From: Stictocephala bisonia | Taxonomy: Eukaryota; Arthropoda; Insecta; Hemiptera; Membracidae | Assembly: GCA_035578905.1 (NCBI GenBank) | Contig: JAQJVL010000031.1 | Span: 563,501 to 627,500, forward strand | Reading direction: 5' to 3' | Length of the DNA stretch: 64,000 nucleotides | Part shown: positions 44,120-56,734 of the stretch, piece after piece | How positions within the stretch are numbered: position 1 is the first letter of the stretch | Layout of the letters: every line of letters starts with the position of its first letter | Program-made: the position numbers and the translations under genes | The notes under the pieces: generated by a model | Database searches by the model: none | Seen by the model: only the letters and a program-made list of their open reading frames with translations | What the model was told of the DNA's origin: nothing

Positions 44120-45710
44120 TTTAAGGTCACTCAATAATTATAACTACGTTCAGTTCTTTAAAGTCACTCACTAATTATAACTACGTTCAGTTCTGTAAGG
44201 TCCCTCACTAATTTTAACTACGTTCAGTTATTAAAGGTCACTCACTAATTTTAACTAAGTTCAGTTCTTTAAGGTCACTCACTAATTATAACTACGTTCA
44301 GTTCTTTAAGGTCACTCACTAATTTTAACTACGTTCAGTTCTTTAAGGTCACTCAATAATTATAAATACGTTCAGTTCTTTAAGGTCACTCACTAATAAT
44401 TATTTTCAGTTCTTTAAGATCACTCACTAATTATAACTACGTTCAGTTCTTTAAGGTCTCTCACTAATTATAACTACATTCAGTTCTTTAAGATCACTCA
44501 CTAATTATAACTACGTTCAGTTCTTTAAGGTCACTAATTATAACTACATTCAGTTCTTTAAGATCACTCACTAATTATAACTACATTCAGTTCTTTAAGG
44601 TCACTCACTAATTATAACTACGTTCAGTTCTTTAAGGTCACTAATTATAACTACATTCAGTTCTTTAAGATCACTCACTAATTATAACTACATTCAGTTC
44701 TTAAGGTCACTAATTATAACTACATTCAGTTCTTTAAGATCTCACTAATTATAACTACATTCAGTTCTTTAAGATCACTCACTAATTATAACTACATTCA
44801 GTTCTTTAAGATCACTCACTAATTATAACTACATTCAGTTCTTTAAGGTCACTCACTAATTAAAACTACATTCAGTTCTTTAAGATCACTCACTAATTAT
44901 AACTACATTCAGTTCTTTAAGGTCACTAATTATAACTACATTCAGTTCTTTAAGATCACTCACTAATTATAACTACATTCAGTTCTTTAAGGTCACTCAC
45001 TAATTATAACTACATTCAGTTCTTTAAGGTCACTCACTAATTATACTACATTCAGTTCTTTAAGGTCACTCACTAATAATTACGAGTATTTTCAGTTCTT
45101 TAAGATCACTCACTAATTATAACTACGTTCAGTTCTTTAAGGTCACTCAATTATAACTACATTCAGTTCTTTAAGATCACTCACTAATTATAACTACATT
45201 CAGTTCTTTAAGGTCACTCACTAATTATAACTACGTTCAGTTCTTTAAGGTCACTCACTAATTATAACTACATTCAGTTCTTTAAGGTCACTCACTAATT
45301 ATAACTACATTCAGTTCTTTAAGGTCACTCACTAATTATAACTACATTCAGTTCTTTAAGGTCACTCACTAATTATAACTACGTTCAGTTCTTTAAGGTC
45401 ACTAATTATAACTACATTCAGTTCTTTAAGATCACTCACTAATTATAACTACATTCAGTTCTTTAAGGTCACTAATTATAACTACATTCAGTTCTTTAAG
45501 ATCACTCACTAATTATAACTACATTCAGTTCTTTAAGATCACTCACTAATTATAACTACATTCAGTTCTTTAAGGTAACTAATTATAACTACATTCAGTT
45601 CTTTAAGATCACTCACTAATTATAACTACATTCAGTTCTTTAAGGTCACTAATTATAACTACATTCAGTTCTTTAAGATCACTCACTAATTATAACTACA
45701 TTCAGTTCTT
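44120..45710. repeat. 37-bp minisatellite, about 43 copies
   Basis: The common unit is 37 bp: ACTACATTCAGTTCTTTAAG, then ATCACTCACTAATTATA. A 33-bp form lacks one CTCA step (GGTCACTAATTATA). ACTACG units dominate at the left end and ACTACATT units in the middle. Long strings of mixed 37- and 33-bp units recur, so amplification of multi-unit blocks is likely. A variant TAATTA[CG]AGTATTTTCAG appears at about 44,395 and 45,080. Confidence 0.96.
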
Positions 45711-45779
45711 CGAAACTCATACTGTTTTTAACCTATTGAGGTATCTGTTGTTTTTTAGCCCTAAATATTTGTTGTAAAC

Positions 45780-45965
45780 TTCAAAACATTGAAAATTCAA
45801 ATAAAAGTAATTACTTTTACACTTGGACAGTGAAAATATTACAGTTGGTTTTCACAAGCCAAAGGTGTTAACACCTTTATGGACCATTTCATCACTATAT
45901 TTAAAGGGCCTTTTTATAAATTCTGGTTCTTTGAACCCTATTCACTGTCATCAAAGCCAAAGTAA
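45780..45965 (+). repeat. Partial F5 copy on the right side of the array
   Basis: AATAAAAGTAATTACTTTTA, TTTTCACAAGCCAAAGG and CTTTTATAAATTCTGGTTCT correspond in order to AGTAAAAGTAATATT, CTTCACAAGCAAAGC and CTTTTATAGCTTGGTCC at 43,885-44,030. Direct flanking copies suggest that the array lies between two F5 repeats. Confidence 0.5.
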
Positions 45966-46520
45966 AAAAAAACTTTAACATAAAAATGCATAATAGCGTC
46001 ATAAGGTATTGCTATAAATAAATACAACCACATAGGCCTAATATTTTGTAAAGAATTAAAAAAGTTCTCAAACAAACTAAAGAAGCATATCTTAACTAAG
46101 CAAACATATTTTAACATTCTTCTCTATCTTGGATTTGACATAAAATCCCGAACGCTATAATATTCGTTCGACAGTAAATTGAAGAGCTGTTCTGTATTGT
46201 GAATTAAATGACTCTAGTAGAAACCTATCCTGTGGATGGAATCCTAATATTATAATTTTTCCGAAGACTATGCTAATCTATATATTGACATTACTTATGA
46301 TAGGACGATCCCTATTGCAATGAAGAAACAGACAACTAATTAAAGTCTGATTATGTATTGGACATCTATTTCATATAAACGTTTGTAATGTCAATTTGGT
46401 TTACTAAACATATTATTTGGTTACTTTTAGACAATATACACACGTGTAGACAATACTACATGTAGTATTCATTCATTACTACTCATTATTAGTAAGAGGC
46501 TGATCGTCAATATCAAGATA
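45966..46520. other. AT-rich non-coding DNA, nothing recognised
   Basis: No gene or family signature was recognised. Confidence 0.4.
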
Positions 46521-46524
46521 TGGG

Positions 46525-46880
46525 CGAATATTAGGACTGAATGAGTATGATGAGTTTATATGTACGAGTGTAGTCCTTGTTACTAATTAAGGTCGACTAT
46601 TCCTCAGAAATAGTCTGATTTATTAATAGCCCCAATAGCTAAGGCAACTAAAGGACCTAAAGATTTACCTGAAATCCGACCAACACTGATTTACAGCTAA
46701 CTGATACTCAGTTTTCTTCCCTACTCTACATCTGAAACTTGACTACCGTCCAACATGAATAAATCAGATATTTCTTATACTTTTCTTGTCGATGGTAACC
46801 ATTAAGTGGACTCCATGTCAGGATTGAGAGGGGCCGAGCATAAAACCTATCACCTACAATCTCCAAAAAACTGAATTATA
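46525..46880 (-). repeat. Dispersed repeat F1, copy 4 (inverted)
   Basis: Inverse of the 42,040-42,300 copy and parallel to the 1,965-2,345 copy: GAGTATGATGAGT, AAGGTCGACT, TTTATTAATAGCCCCA, AAGGCAACTAAAGGACCT, GAAATCCGACCAAC, then GACTACCGTCCAACATG and CCTACAATCTCC. Confidence 0.7.
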
Positions 46881-47089
46881 AATAAATATTTAACATTATA
46901 AAACAATAATAACTGTACCAGGAAATTCTAATAACTTGTCCAACAAATTAAACAGATAAAATCAAATGTAATACTTGCTGATGACACTATGCTTAATAGC
47001 TTGATCATTTATTAAATTATTTTAAATCATGTCTCAGTTACAGAGTAAATAGTTATACTGATGATTAAAAGAAATCAATTAGTTTCTTA

Positions 47090-47280
47090 AGATTGAAACA
47101 CCATGAGACTGAAGGACTCATGGTAAGGTAGTGAATTGAGATTATATGAATTATTGTTCAGACAAGAACTTAAGGATATTTCCGAGTTAAATCGTGTAGC
47201 CACATTGTTACCAAGAATAAGTAGATTACAGTAGAGAGCCTAAGTGGTGCAGAATAAACAGCTTCATAAAGCCTCTTCCA
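47090..47280 (+). repeat. Dispersed repeat F2, copy 3
   Basis: CAGACAAGAACTTAAGGATA, AGCCACATTGTTACCAAG, AGTAGATTACAGTAGAGAGC and CTAAGTGGTGCAGAATAAAC follow the same order as the other two copies. The preceding GAAACACCATGAG...GGTAGTGAATTGAG is a diverged single copy of the region that became the 83-bp unit. Confidence 0.7.
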
Positions 47281-48200
47281 TTAATCAGTAAACTTTACGG
47301 TTGCGAATGTTTTAAATTTATACTTCATTAAATCAGTTTGCAAAACCCTCCCATAATCATTAAGTGTATAAGAGTGATTCTTTAAGTAAATATATAAGTT
47401 GAAGATACGTTTTCTCAAATATATGTAAGCAAATCTTATGATATCCATTTATGTTGGCAATACGAGCCAAATAAACACAAAATATACTTCAATTTTGTAT
47501 TGAAGATACAAAATGTATCCTCTTTCAATCTCCTCTACGAAAGGATAATGTGATAGAAACAGGGACTAGTTGGGTTACATTTCCCTTCCAGTATGAACCT
47601 TCCTATGTACAATTCTGGTTTAAAGCAAGTCGTTTTCTCTCCTCATTTTGTGCTTAATATTTGTATTCATTTATTTCATACACTGCGCATATTATTCGGA
47701 GGTTTCCTAAGGATCTAGAACATTGTTTTTCATTGACATTTAAATAAAACAGACCAAAACAAGGCAAACCGCTAATATTGTAGTGGCCAAAATAATATAA
47801 TAAAGACGGATATACCATTAAACTGCCAGAGAGTTCACATTATTAACTGATTTAAGGTTGTGTGTCACATTCATAGTGCAGTTATCTGCCAGTAAAATCA
47901 GTTTGAAATTACTCATAAATGTGATACAGTAAATGGCTAAGGTAGTAGTAATACCTAAATATAACAAGAGTTTTATTCCATCGAAATATTACGTCTGATT
48001 ATATAATACACGAAGTGCTTGAAAAAAAATGTAACAATTGGTTTGGACTTGTTCGTTTTTACAAAAAAAGATTATAGTTACTAAGGAACAAGAACTACTT
48101 CGTTTACAAAATCATTAGTAAAATTTTTTCCATATCTAATAACTACTGGTAACTCAAACTAATTAACTTACATACCTTTAGTTTGAAGGTATTTACAAGG
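47281..48200. other. AT-rich non-coding DNA, nothing recognised
   Basis: No gene or family signature was recognised between F2 and the 95-bp array. Confidence 0.45.
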
Positions 48201-48204
48201 AAAA

Positions 48205-51200
48205 CAAACAGCACATAATGTAACAATGCAAGTTGCTATTAGGGATTGTCAGTTTGACGTGACAAGCATTGCTATGGATTTGTCAGAGTAACACAGTAAC
48301 ACACTGTAAGTATTGTAACAATGCAAGTTTCGGTTATGCATTGTCAGTTTGACACGAGAAGCAGTGCTATGGATTTGTCAGAGTAACACAGTAACAAACT
48401 GTAAGTAATGTAACAATGCAAGTATCGGTTATGCATTGTCAGTTTGACAAGCACGAGAAGCAGTGCTATGGATTTATCAGAGTAACACAGTAACAAATTA
48501 CAAGTATTGTAATAATGCAAGTTTCGGTTAGGCATTGTCAGTTTGACACGAGAAGCATTGCTATGGATTTGTCAGAGTAACACAGTAACAAACTGTAAGT
48601 AATGTAACAATGCAAGTTTCGGTTATGCATTATCAGTTTGACACGAGAAGCATTGCTATGGATTTGTCAGAGTAACACAGTAACAAACTGTAAGTAATGT
48701 AACAATGCAAGTTTCGGTTATGCATTGTCAGTTTGACACGAGAAGCATTGCAATGGATTTGTCAGAGTAACACAGTAACAAACTGTAAGTAATGTAACAA
48801 TGCAAGTTTCGGTTATGCATTGTCAGTTTGACACGAGAAGCAGTGCTATGGATTTATCAGAGTAACACAGTAACAAATTACAAGTAATGTAATAATGCAA
48901 GTTTCGGTTAGGCATTGTCAGTTTGACACGAGAAGCAGTGCTATGGATTTGTCAGAGTGACACAGTAACAAACTGCAAGTAATGTAACAATGCAAGTCGC
49001 TACTAGGGATTGTCAGTTTGACACGAGAAGCAGTGCTATGGATTTGTCAGAGTAACACAGTAACAAACTGCAAGTAATGTAACAATGCAAGTTGCTACTA
49101 GGGATTGTCAGTTTGACACGAGAAGCAGTGCTATGGATTTGTCAGAGTAACACAGTAACAAACTGCAAGTAATGTAAAAATGTAAGTTTGCTACTAGGCA
49201 TTGTCAGTTTGACACGAGAAGCAGTACTATGGATTTGTCATAGTAACACAGTAACAAACTGCAAGTAATGTAACAATGCAAGTTTCAGTTAGGCAATGTC
49301 AGTTTGACACGAGAAGCTGTGCTATGGATTTGTCAGAGTGACACAGTAACAAACTGCTAGTAATGTAACAATGCAAGTTGCTACTAGGGATTGTCAGTTT
49401 GACACGAGAAGCAGTGCTATGGATTTGTCAGAGTAACACAGTAACAAACTGCAAGTAATGTAACAATGCAAGTTGCTACTAGGCATTGTCAGTTTGACAT
49501 GAGAAGCAGTGTTATGGATTTGTCAGAGTAACACAGTAACAAACTGCAAGTAATGTAACAATGTAAGTTTGCTACTAGGCATTGTCAGTTTGACACGAGA
49601 AGCAGTACTATGGATTTGTCAGAGTGACACAGTAACAAACTGCAAGTAATGTAACAATGCAAGTTGCTACTAGGGATTGTCAGTTTGACACGAGAAGCAG
49701 TACTATGGATTTGTCAGAGTGACACAGTAACAAACTGCAAGTAATGTAACAATGCAAGCTGCTACTAGGGATTGTCAGTTTGACACGAGAAGCTGTGCTA
49801 TGGATTTGTCAGAGTGACACAGTAACAAACTGCAAGTAATGTAACTATGCAAGTTGCTACTAGGGATTGTCAGTTTAACACGAGAAGCAGTACTATGGAT
49901 TTGTCAGAGTAACACAGTAACAAACTGTAAGTAATGTAACAATGCAAGTTGCTACTAGGCATTGTCAGTTTGACACGAGAAGCAGTACTATGGATTTGTC
50001 AGAGTAACACAGTAACAAACTGTAAGTAATGTAACAATGCAAGTTGCTACTAGGCATTGTCAGTTTGACACGAGAAACAAAACTATGAATTTGTCAGAGT
50101 AACACAGTAACAAACTGCAAGTAATGTAATAATGCAAGTTTCGGTTAGGCATTGTCAGTTTGACACGAGAAGCAGTGCTATGGATTTGTCAGAGTGACAC
50201 AGTAACAAACTGCAAGTAATGTAACTATGCAAGTTGCTACTAGGGATTGTCAGTTTAACACGAGAAGCAGTACTATGGATTTGTCAGAGTAACACAGTAA
50301 CAAACTGTAAGTAATGTAACAATGCAAGTTTCGGTTAAGCATTGTCAGTTTGACACGAGAAGCAGTGCTTTGGATTTGTCAGAGTGACACAGTAACAAAC
50401 TGCAAGTAATGTAATAATGCAATTTTCGGTTAGGCATTGTTAGTTTGACACGAGAAGCAGTGATATGGATTTGTCAGAGTGACACAGTAACAAACTGCTA
50501 GTAATGTAACAATGCAAATTGCTACTAGGGATTGTCAGTTTGACACGAGAAGCAGTGCTATGGATTTGTCAGAGTAACACAGTAACGAACTGCAGGTAAT
50601 GTAATAATGCAAGTTTCGGTTAGGCATTGTCAGTTTGACACGAGAAGCAGTACTATGGATTTGTCAGAGTGACACAGTAACAAACTGCAAGTAATGTAAC
50701 AATGCAAGCTGCTACTAGGGATTGTCAGTTTGATACGAGAAGCTGTGCTATGGATTTGTCAGAGTGACACAGTAACAAACTGCAAGTAATGTAACTATGC
50801 AAGTTGCTACTAGGGATTGTCAGTTTAACACGAGAAGCAGTACTATGGATTTGTCAGAGTAACACAGTAACAAACTGTAAGTAATGTAACAATGCAAGTT
50901 GCTACTAGGCATTGTCAGTTTGACACGAGAAACAAAACTATGAATTTGTCAGAGTAACACAGTAACAAACTGCAAGTAATGTAACAATGCAAGTTTCAGT
51001 TAGGCAATGTCAGTTTGACACGAGAAGCTGTGCTATGGATTTGTCAGAGTGACACAGTAACAAACTGCAAGTAATGTAACAATGCAAGTTGCTACTAGGG
51101 ATTGTCAGTTTGACACGAGAAGCAGTACTATGGATTTGTCAGAGTAACACAGTAACAAACTGTAAGTAATGTAACAATGCAAGTTTCGGTTAAGCATTGT

Positions 51201-53338
51201 CAGTTTGACACGAGAAGCAGTGCTTTGGATTTGTCAGAGTGACACAGTAACAAACTGCAAGTAATGTAACTATGCAAGTTGCTACTAGGGATTGTCAGTT
51301 TAACACGAGAAGCAGTACTATGGATTTGTCAGAGTAACACAGTAACAAACTGTAAGTAATGTAACAATGCAAGTTGCTACTAGGCATTGTCAGTTTGACA
51401 CGAGAAACAAAACTATGAATTTGTCAGAGTAACACAGTAACAAACTGCAAGTAATGTAACAATGCAAATTGCTACTAGGGATTGTCAGTTTGACATGAGA
51501 AGCAGTGTTATGGATTTGTCAGAGTAACACAGTAACAAACTGCAAGTAATGTAACAATGTAAGTTTGCTACTAGGCATTGTCAGTTTGACACGAGAAGCA
51601 GTACTATGGATTTGTCAGAGTGACACAGTAACAAACTGCAAGTAATGTAACAATGCAAGTTGCTACTAGGGATTGTCAGTTTGACACGAGAAGCAGTACT
51701 ATGGATTTGTTAGAGTGACACAGTAACAAACTGCAAGTAATGTAACAATGCAAGCTGCTACTAGGGATTGTCAGTTTGACACGAGAAGCTGTGCTATGGA
51801 TTTGTCAGAGTGACACAGTAACAAACTGCAAGTAATGTAACTATGCAAGTTGCTACTAGGGATTGTCAGTTTAACACGAGAAGCAGTACTATGGATTTGT
51901 CAGAGTAACACAGTAACAAACTGTAAGTAATGTAACAATGCAAGTTGCTACTAGGCATTGTCAGTTTGACACGAGAAACAAAACTATGAATTTGTCAGAG
52001 TAACACAGTAACAAACTGCAAGTAATGTAACAATGCAAGTTTCGGTTAGGCATTGTCAGTTTGACACGAGAAGCAGTGCTATGGATTTGTCAGAGTGACA
52101 CAGTAACAAACTGCAAGTAATGTAACTATGCAAGTTGCTACTAGGGATTGTCAGTTTAACACGAGAAGCAGTACTATGGATTTGTCAGAGTAACACAGTA
52201 ACAAACTGTAAGTAATGTAAGAATGCAAGTTTCGGTTAAGCATTGTCAGTTTGACACGAGAAGCAGTGCTTTGGATTTGTCAGAGTGACACAGTAACAAA
52301 CTGCAAGTAATGTAATAATGCAAGTTTCGGTTAGGCATTGTTAGTTTGACACGAGAAGCAGTGATATGGATTTGTCAGAGTGACACAGTAACAAACTGCT
52401 AGTAATGTAACAATGCAAATTGCTACTAGGGATTGTCAGTTTGACACGAGAAGCTGTGCTATGGATTTGTCAGAATAACACAGTAACAAACTGCAAGTAA
52501 TGTAACAATGCAAGTTGCTACTAGGCATTGTCAGTTTGACACGAGAAGCATTGCTATGGATTTGTCAGAGTAACACAGTAACATACTGTAAGTAATGTAA
52601 CAATGCAAGTTTCGGTTATGCATTGTCAGTTTGACACGAGAAGCAGTGCTATGTATTTGTCAGAGTGACACAGTAACAAACTGCAAGCAATTTAATAATG
52701 CAAATTGCTACTAGGGATTGTTAGTTTGACACGAGAAGCAGTACTATGGATTTGTCAGAGTAACACAGTAACAAACTGCAAGTAATGTAACTATGCAAGT
52801 TGCTACTAGGGATTGGCAGTTTAACACGAGAAGCAGTGCTATGGATTTGTCAGAGTAACACAGTAACAAACTGCAAGTAATGTAACTATGCAAGATGCTA
52901 CTAGGGATTGTCAGTTTAACACTAGAAGCAGTGCTATGGATTTGTCAGAGTAACACAGTAACTAACTGCAGGCAATGTAATAATGCAAATTGCTACTAGG
53001 GATTGTCAGTTTGACACGAAAGCAGTACTATGGATTTGTCAGAGTAACACAGTAACAAACTGCAGGTAATGTAATAATGCAAGTTTCGGTTAGGCATTGT
53101 CAGTTTGACAAGAGAAGCAGTGATATGGATTTGTCGGAGTGACACAGTAACAAACTGCTAGTAATGTAACAATGCAAGTTGTTACTAGGGAATGTCAGTT
53201 TGACACGAGAAACAGTGCTATGGATTTGTCAGAGTAACACAGTAACAAACTGCAAGTAATGTAACTATGCAAGTTGTTACTAGGGAATGTCAGTTTGACA
53301 CGAGAAACAGTACTATGGATTTGTCGGAGTGACACTGT
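48205..53338. repeat. 95-bp minisatellite, about 54 copies
   Basis: The 95-bp unit is GTAATGTAACAATGCAAGTT, GCTACTAGGGATTGTCAGTT, TGACACGAGAAGCAGTGCTA, TGGATTTGTCAGAGTAACAC, AGTAACAAACTGCAA. Two main types differ at TTGCTACTAGGG versus TTTCGGTTAGGC. Rare variants give higher-order structure: AGAAACAAAACTATGAATTT occurs near 50,078, 50,932, 51,407 and 51,977, about 9, 5 and 6 units apart, each time within the same run of neighbouring variants (GTAACTATGC, CAGTTTAACACG). The 63-codon minus frame inside is an artefact. At over 5 kb this is the largest array in the window. Confidence 0.97.
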
Positions 53339-53400
53339 AATCTAAATTTTATGCAACCATAAGCAGAAGTAAAGCTTTCCAAACACTCCACAAATCCACC
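53337..53400 (-). repeat. Dispersed repeat F4, copy 3 bordering the 95-bp array
   Basis: The array passes into ATTTTATGCAACCATAAGCA, GAAGTAAAGCTTTCCAAACA and CTCCACAAATCC, the inverse of the F4 block at 21,310-21,370 and 42,660-42,720. The array therefore ends inside an F4 copy on the minus strand. Confidence 0.75.
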
Positions 53401-56000
53401 ACCCCTCATCCCGGATTGTCTTGTAGTTTACGACGGGCTTAAAAATCTACTACTCTCAATGTTTGCCTGCATATTGACTCACTACTCAAAATAAATAATG
53501 CTTTTAAGTAGCTTCTTTAAAATATCCCTTGGCTTGATTTGTAAATTTCCTTTCATTTTTCTTTTTAAGTTTCTGTAGTTATTTTCTGTAGTATTCGATA
53601 AATGTTTTAAGTATAATGTAGAAAATATGATATTTTACTAAAAGAAGAAGCCGGTATATTTTTTCAGTAATTTACTGTCTGTAAAAAAAAACTACTATAT
53701 TTACGTAGTATACATTTAAAATATCACTTTTAAAAATTTAAATATATAGTTTCTGTGATTTTATTTAGTTTAGATATGCTCTAGTTTTAGTTTCAGGCTA
53801 ATTAAAATATAAAATGCTACAGTAGCTTAATGATATTTTGTGGAGTGTTTACACAAAATATTAGTGTTTTACTGTATGTCTAGTTGTATCCAATGTTTTC
53901 AACATGATGGATGTGATAGTTTAAGGCCTAGCTATCAATTGCTATTTATTGTAAATTATGATTTATTTTATAAAACTGGGTTAGTCTTTAAACATATTAT
54001 AAAATTCTACATAATATATTCTTGTACATGTTTTTAAATCGTTTTGTAACTCTTGTGTGAGGTATAATATTTAGAGCTAAACAAAAATATTTTTTAAATG
54101 CAGGTAATGAGAAAAAATCGTACAATACTCGCTGGAATGTATTTTCCAAGTTTTCCGGACGTTCCAGAGCGTTCCAAAAATCCCAGCATACGGTTTAATA
54201 AATCTTTTTTAATATTTAATAACTCGAAATATTTATATTAATGATATAGAAATGTTCGGAATAACATTTTCTATTATAAAAACACTAATTTGTTACGATG
54301 GAATGCTTTATTACAGTAAAACAACATGTATTATTTTGTTGCCCTTGTTTTTCATTAACCGCTGTGTTGATTTTCGTCAGATGAGATTATCAGCTGAGGT
54401 TAATTGTTGTTTCTTGACTGATGTGATTTTTTGTGTAGTATGAAAGGTAAAAATAAATAAAATAAAATATAGTAAGTTGCCAATAAGTGATAATAAAATC
54501 ACTAATTCCGTATATGACGAGAGTGATAAACCAGACCACATATATGGCTTAGTTGTTATGCGTAGAATAAAATCTCTAAATGCAGTGTTTTGGAAAAAGA
54601 GGCATATTTTTTTTAATTTTACATATACTGTAGCATTGTGAAATATGAATTTATTTGAAGATAAATAAAGGGTGTTTTATATACTGTTATTATCTCTGGT
54701 CCATACGTTTTGTAATGCCATTCACAACGCAACAAACTCAAAAACAATTTCAAAATATTTTGTTGTAAATATATATATAAATACAAAAATATTTTAATTC
54801 TGTTAAGTCACTTTTTTGGTTTATATGACAGATGATATCTTTAGGAAACTAATGAAACTAAAAATAACAAATTTGCTTCATAAGTATAATTATTATCATT
54901 TTTTTAGTAAAGTAGGACCAAATTGACATAAAGAGCCTGTGATTTTTGGGTATGTCAAATATGAAAATACATGGGAATTTCGGAACCACTTTGAAAAAAA
55001 TTTCTGGTATGGAAAGGTCTAAAACATTTAATTTAAAGTTAAAAAAATAAAATTTCTCTATAAATATTTTAAACTGTAAACTATTTAGACCCTCACTACT
55101 ATCGACTAATATTTTCGTAATTTTCAATAATAATTTTATTACAGGAAGAATATTACTTAGACTTATATTGATAATTTATTTTTAGTCTAGTTACTTTTAA
55201 AATGTAACTTGTTTAAGGGTAAAGTAAACTCTTACACATTTTTAACTAAACTCCAACTTTATATACAGTTTATATGTATAATGGTATAATATTTTCTTTT
55301 AATTTAGATAGAAAATATTTGTTTAACATGGGAAAATAAAAAGTTTAATGAAATTAAAATAAATACCTCATGATCATTTTATACTTTAAAATTACTTATT
55401 TGTAATTTATAAAATATTTATAAACAAGAAATGTATTTGTAAGTTGACATCATCTGGGCACACAATATCAAGCAACGATAAGTACGGACATATTTTCCCT
55501 ATTATGAGTTTATCAAAACTGTTCAACGCTGGAATTTCTATCACCGTTACTTAGTACGGGATTCGTCTGTCAGATATAAAGCAAAACAACTTCGTGTACA
55601 CGTTAATAATATTGCTACTGCGTAGACATTATGTTTAGGGGCTTTTTGAAGTTTTTTGATGCTGCAAAATTAGCGTAAGGCAGAATAGAGCAGTTTGACT
55701 GAAAGTTTGTATTTGTGCTTTAGAAACTGTTCTTTATAAAGTTAATATATGTCTTTTAATAAATAATACATTTATATCCCCCTCTAATACAAACACGTTT
55801 AAATGCATATATTTATAAAACTTACATTTTAAAAAGAAAAATACGCTGTATATTATTTTTATCGGAAAGTGTAGTATTTCATGCCAGTAGGTTTTTTATC
55901 ACTAATACAATAAATAATAAATATTAAATATCTTGTGATTTTATAACGAATTATTTAAATCAAATTATGTTTTGAAACACTGTAAGTTATTGTAATGTTG
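53401..56000. other. AT-rich non-coding DNA
   Basis: Several frames of 63-89 codons (53,840-54,037, 54,252-54,443, minus 54,858-55,127) have no recognised domain, no splice context and the Ile/Phe/Lys-rich make-up of chance frames. No array or element end was recognised. Confidence 0.4.
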
Positions 56001-56004
56001 GAGG

Positions 56005-56150
56005 AACGTTTCCATTCATCCCAGTTACGTCATTTGTCACAACTGTGAGAAACTCACTGCTCACGACAAGCCGTGGGGTCATGCTGTGTCGTAAAAGACG
56101 AGACCTTGATGTACGTCTTCAGATAAAAGTATAATGTGTTAAAAATTTAG
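56005..56150 (+). repeat. Dispersed repeat F3, copy 3 (diverged)
   Basis: CAGTTACGTCATTTGTCACA, ACTGTGAGAAACTCACTGC, GGTCATGCTGTGTC and GATGTACGTCTTCAGATAAA align in order with CCACTTATGTAATTTGTGAC, AACTCTGAGAGACTTACTGC, GGCCATGTTGTGTCC and TGTACATCTTCGGATGAAAC at 34.9-35.0 kb. It is the oldest-looking of the three copies. Confidence 0.6.
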
Positions 56151-56516
56151 TTTTTCGTAAATATATCCCATATGTACCTGCTGCCATAGGATAGGACCAC
56201 TGGAACAAAGTATATTAAAAATGCCACACCCATCTGAAAATGGACGGTTAAAAAAATATAAATTTATTTTAAATAAGTTACAAAACTGTAAACTTTAATT
56301 GACATTATGTATTATATTATCATTGAAAATACAATAAAAATATAAAATAGTTGTTCTACTGAATGTTGTTAATGAATAAATTTAGTTAAATCTATACCCA
56401 AATAAAAAACTCATGATTAAAGAATATTGTTACATTATATCAGTTAAATATCCAGTAAATATTATTTTAACTTCAAAGAGTATAAGTAATCTATAAATAA
56501 TGCTATGTTAGTAACA

Positions 56517-56717
56517 GATTTTTAGTCCGTTATTTTGTCATTGATGGAGATTTTTAGTCCGTTACTTTGTCACTCACTGATGGAGATTTTTAGTCCGTTA
56601 CTTTGTCACTGATGGAAATTTTTAGTCCATTGCTTTGTCACTGATGGAGATTTTTAGTCCGTTGCTTTGTCACTGATGGAGATTTTTAGTCCGTTACTTT
56701 GTCATTGATGGAGATTT
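56517..56717. repeat. 32-bp tandem repeat, about 6 copies
   Basis: The unit is GATTTTTAGTCCGTTACTTT, GTCACTGATGGA. One copy carries an extra CACT (CACTCACTGATGG); others have TTGC for TTAC or CATT for CACT. Confidence 0.93.
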
Positions 56718-56734
56718 TTTTCATAAGTGATAAC

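Noticed and set aside
47055..47085. CTGATGA followed by GAAATC as a fourth hammerhead
   Set aside because: No room for a stem II and no helix I pairing around the core.
48205..53338. Could be a CRISPR-like array with 95-bp period
   Set aside because: The whole period is repeated with no variable spacers, and variants behave as satellite mutations.
54858..55127. 89-codon minus frame
   Set aside because: Phe/Lys/Ile-rich with no motif; expected by chance in DNA of this composition.
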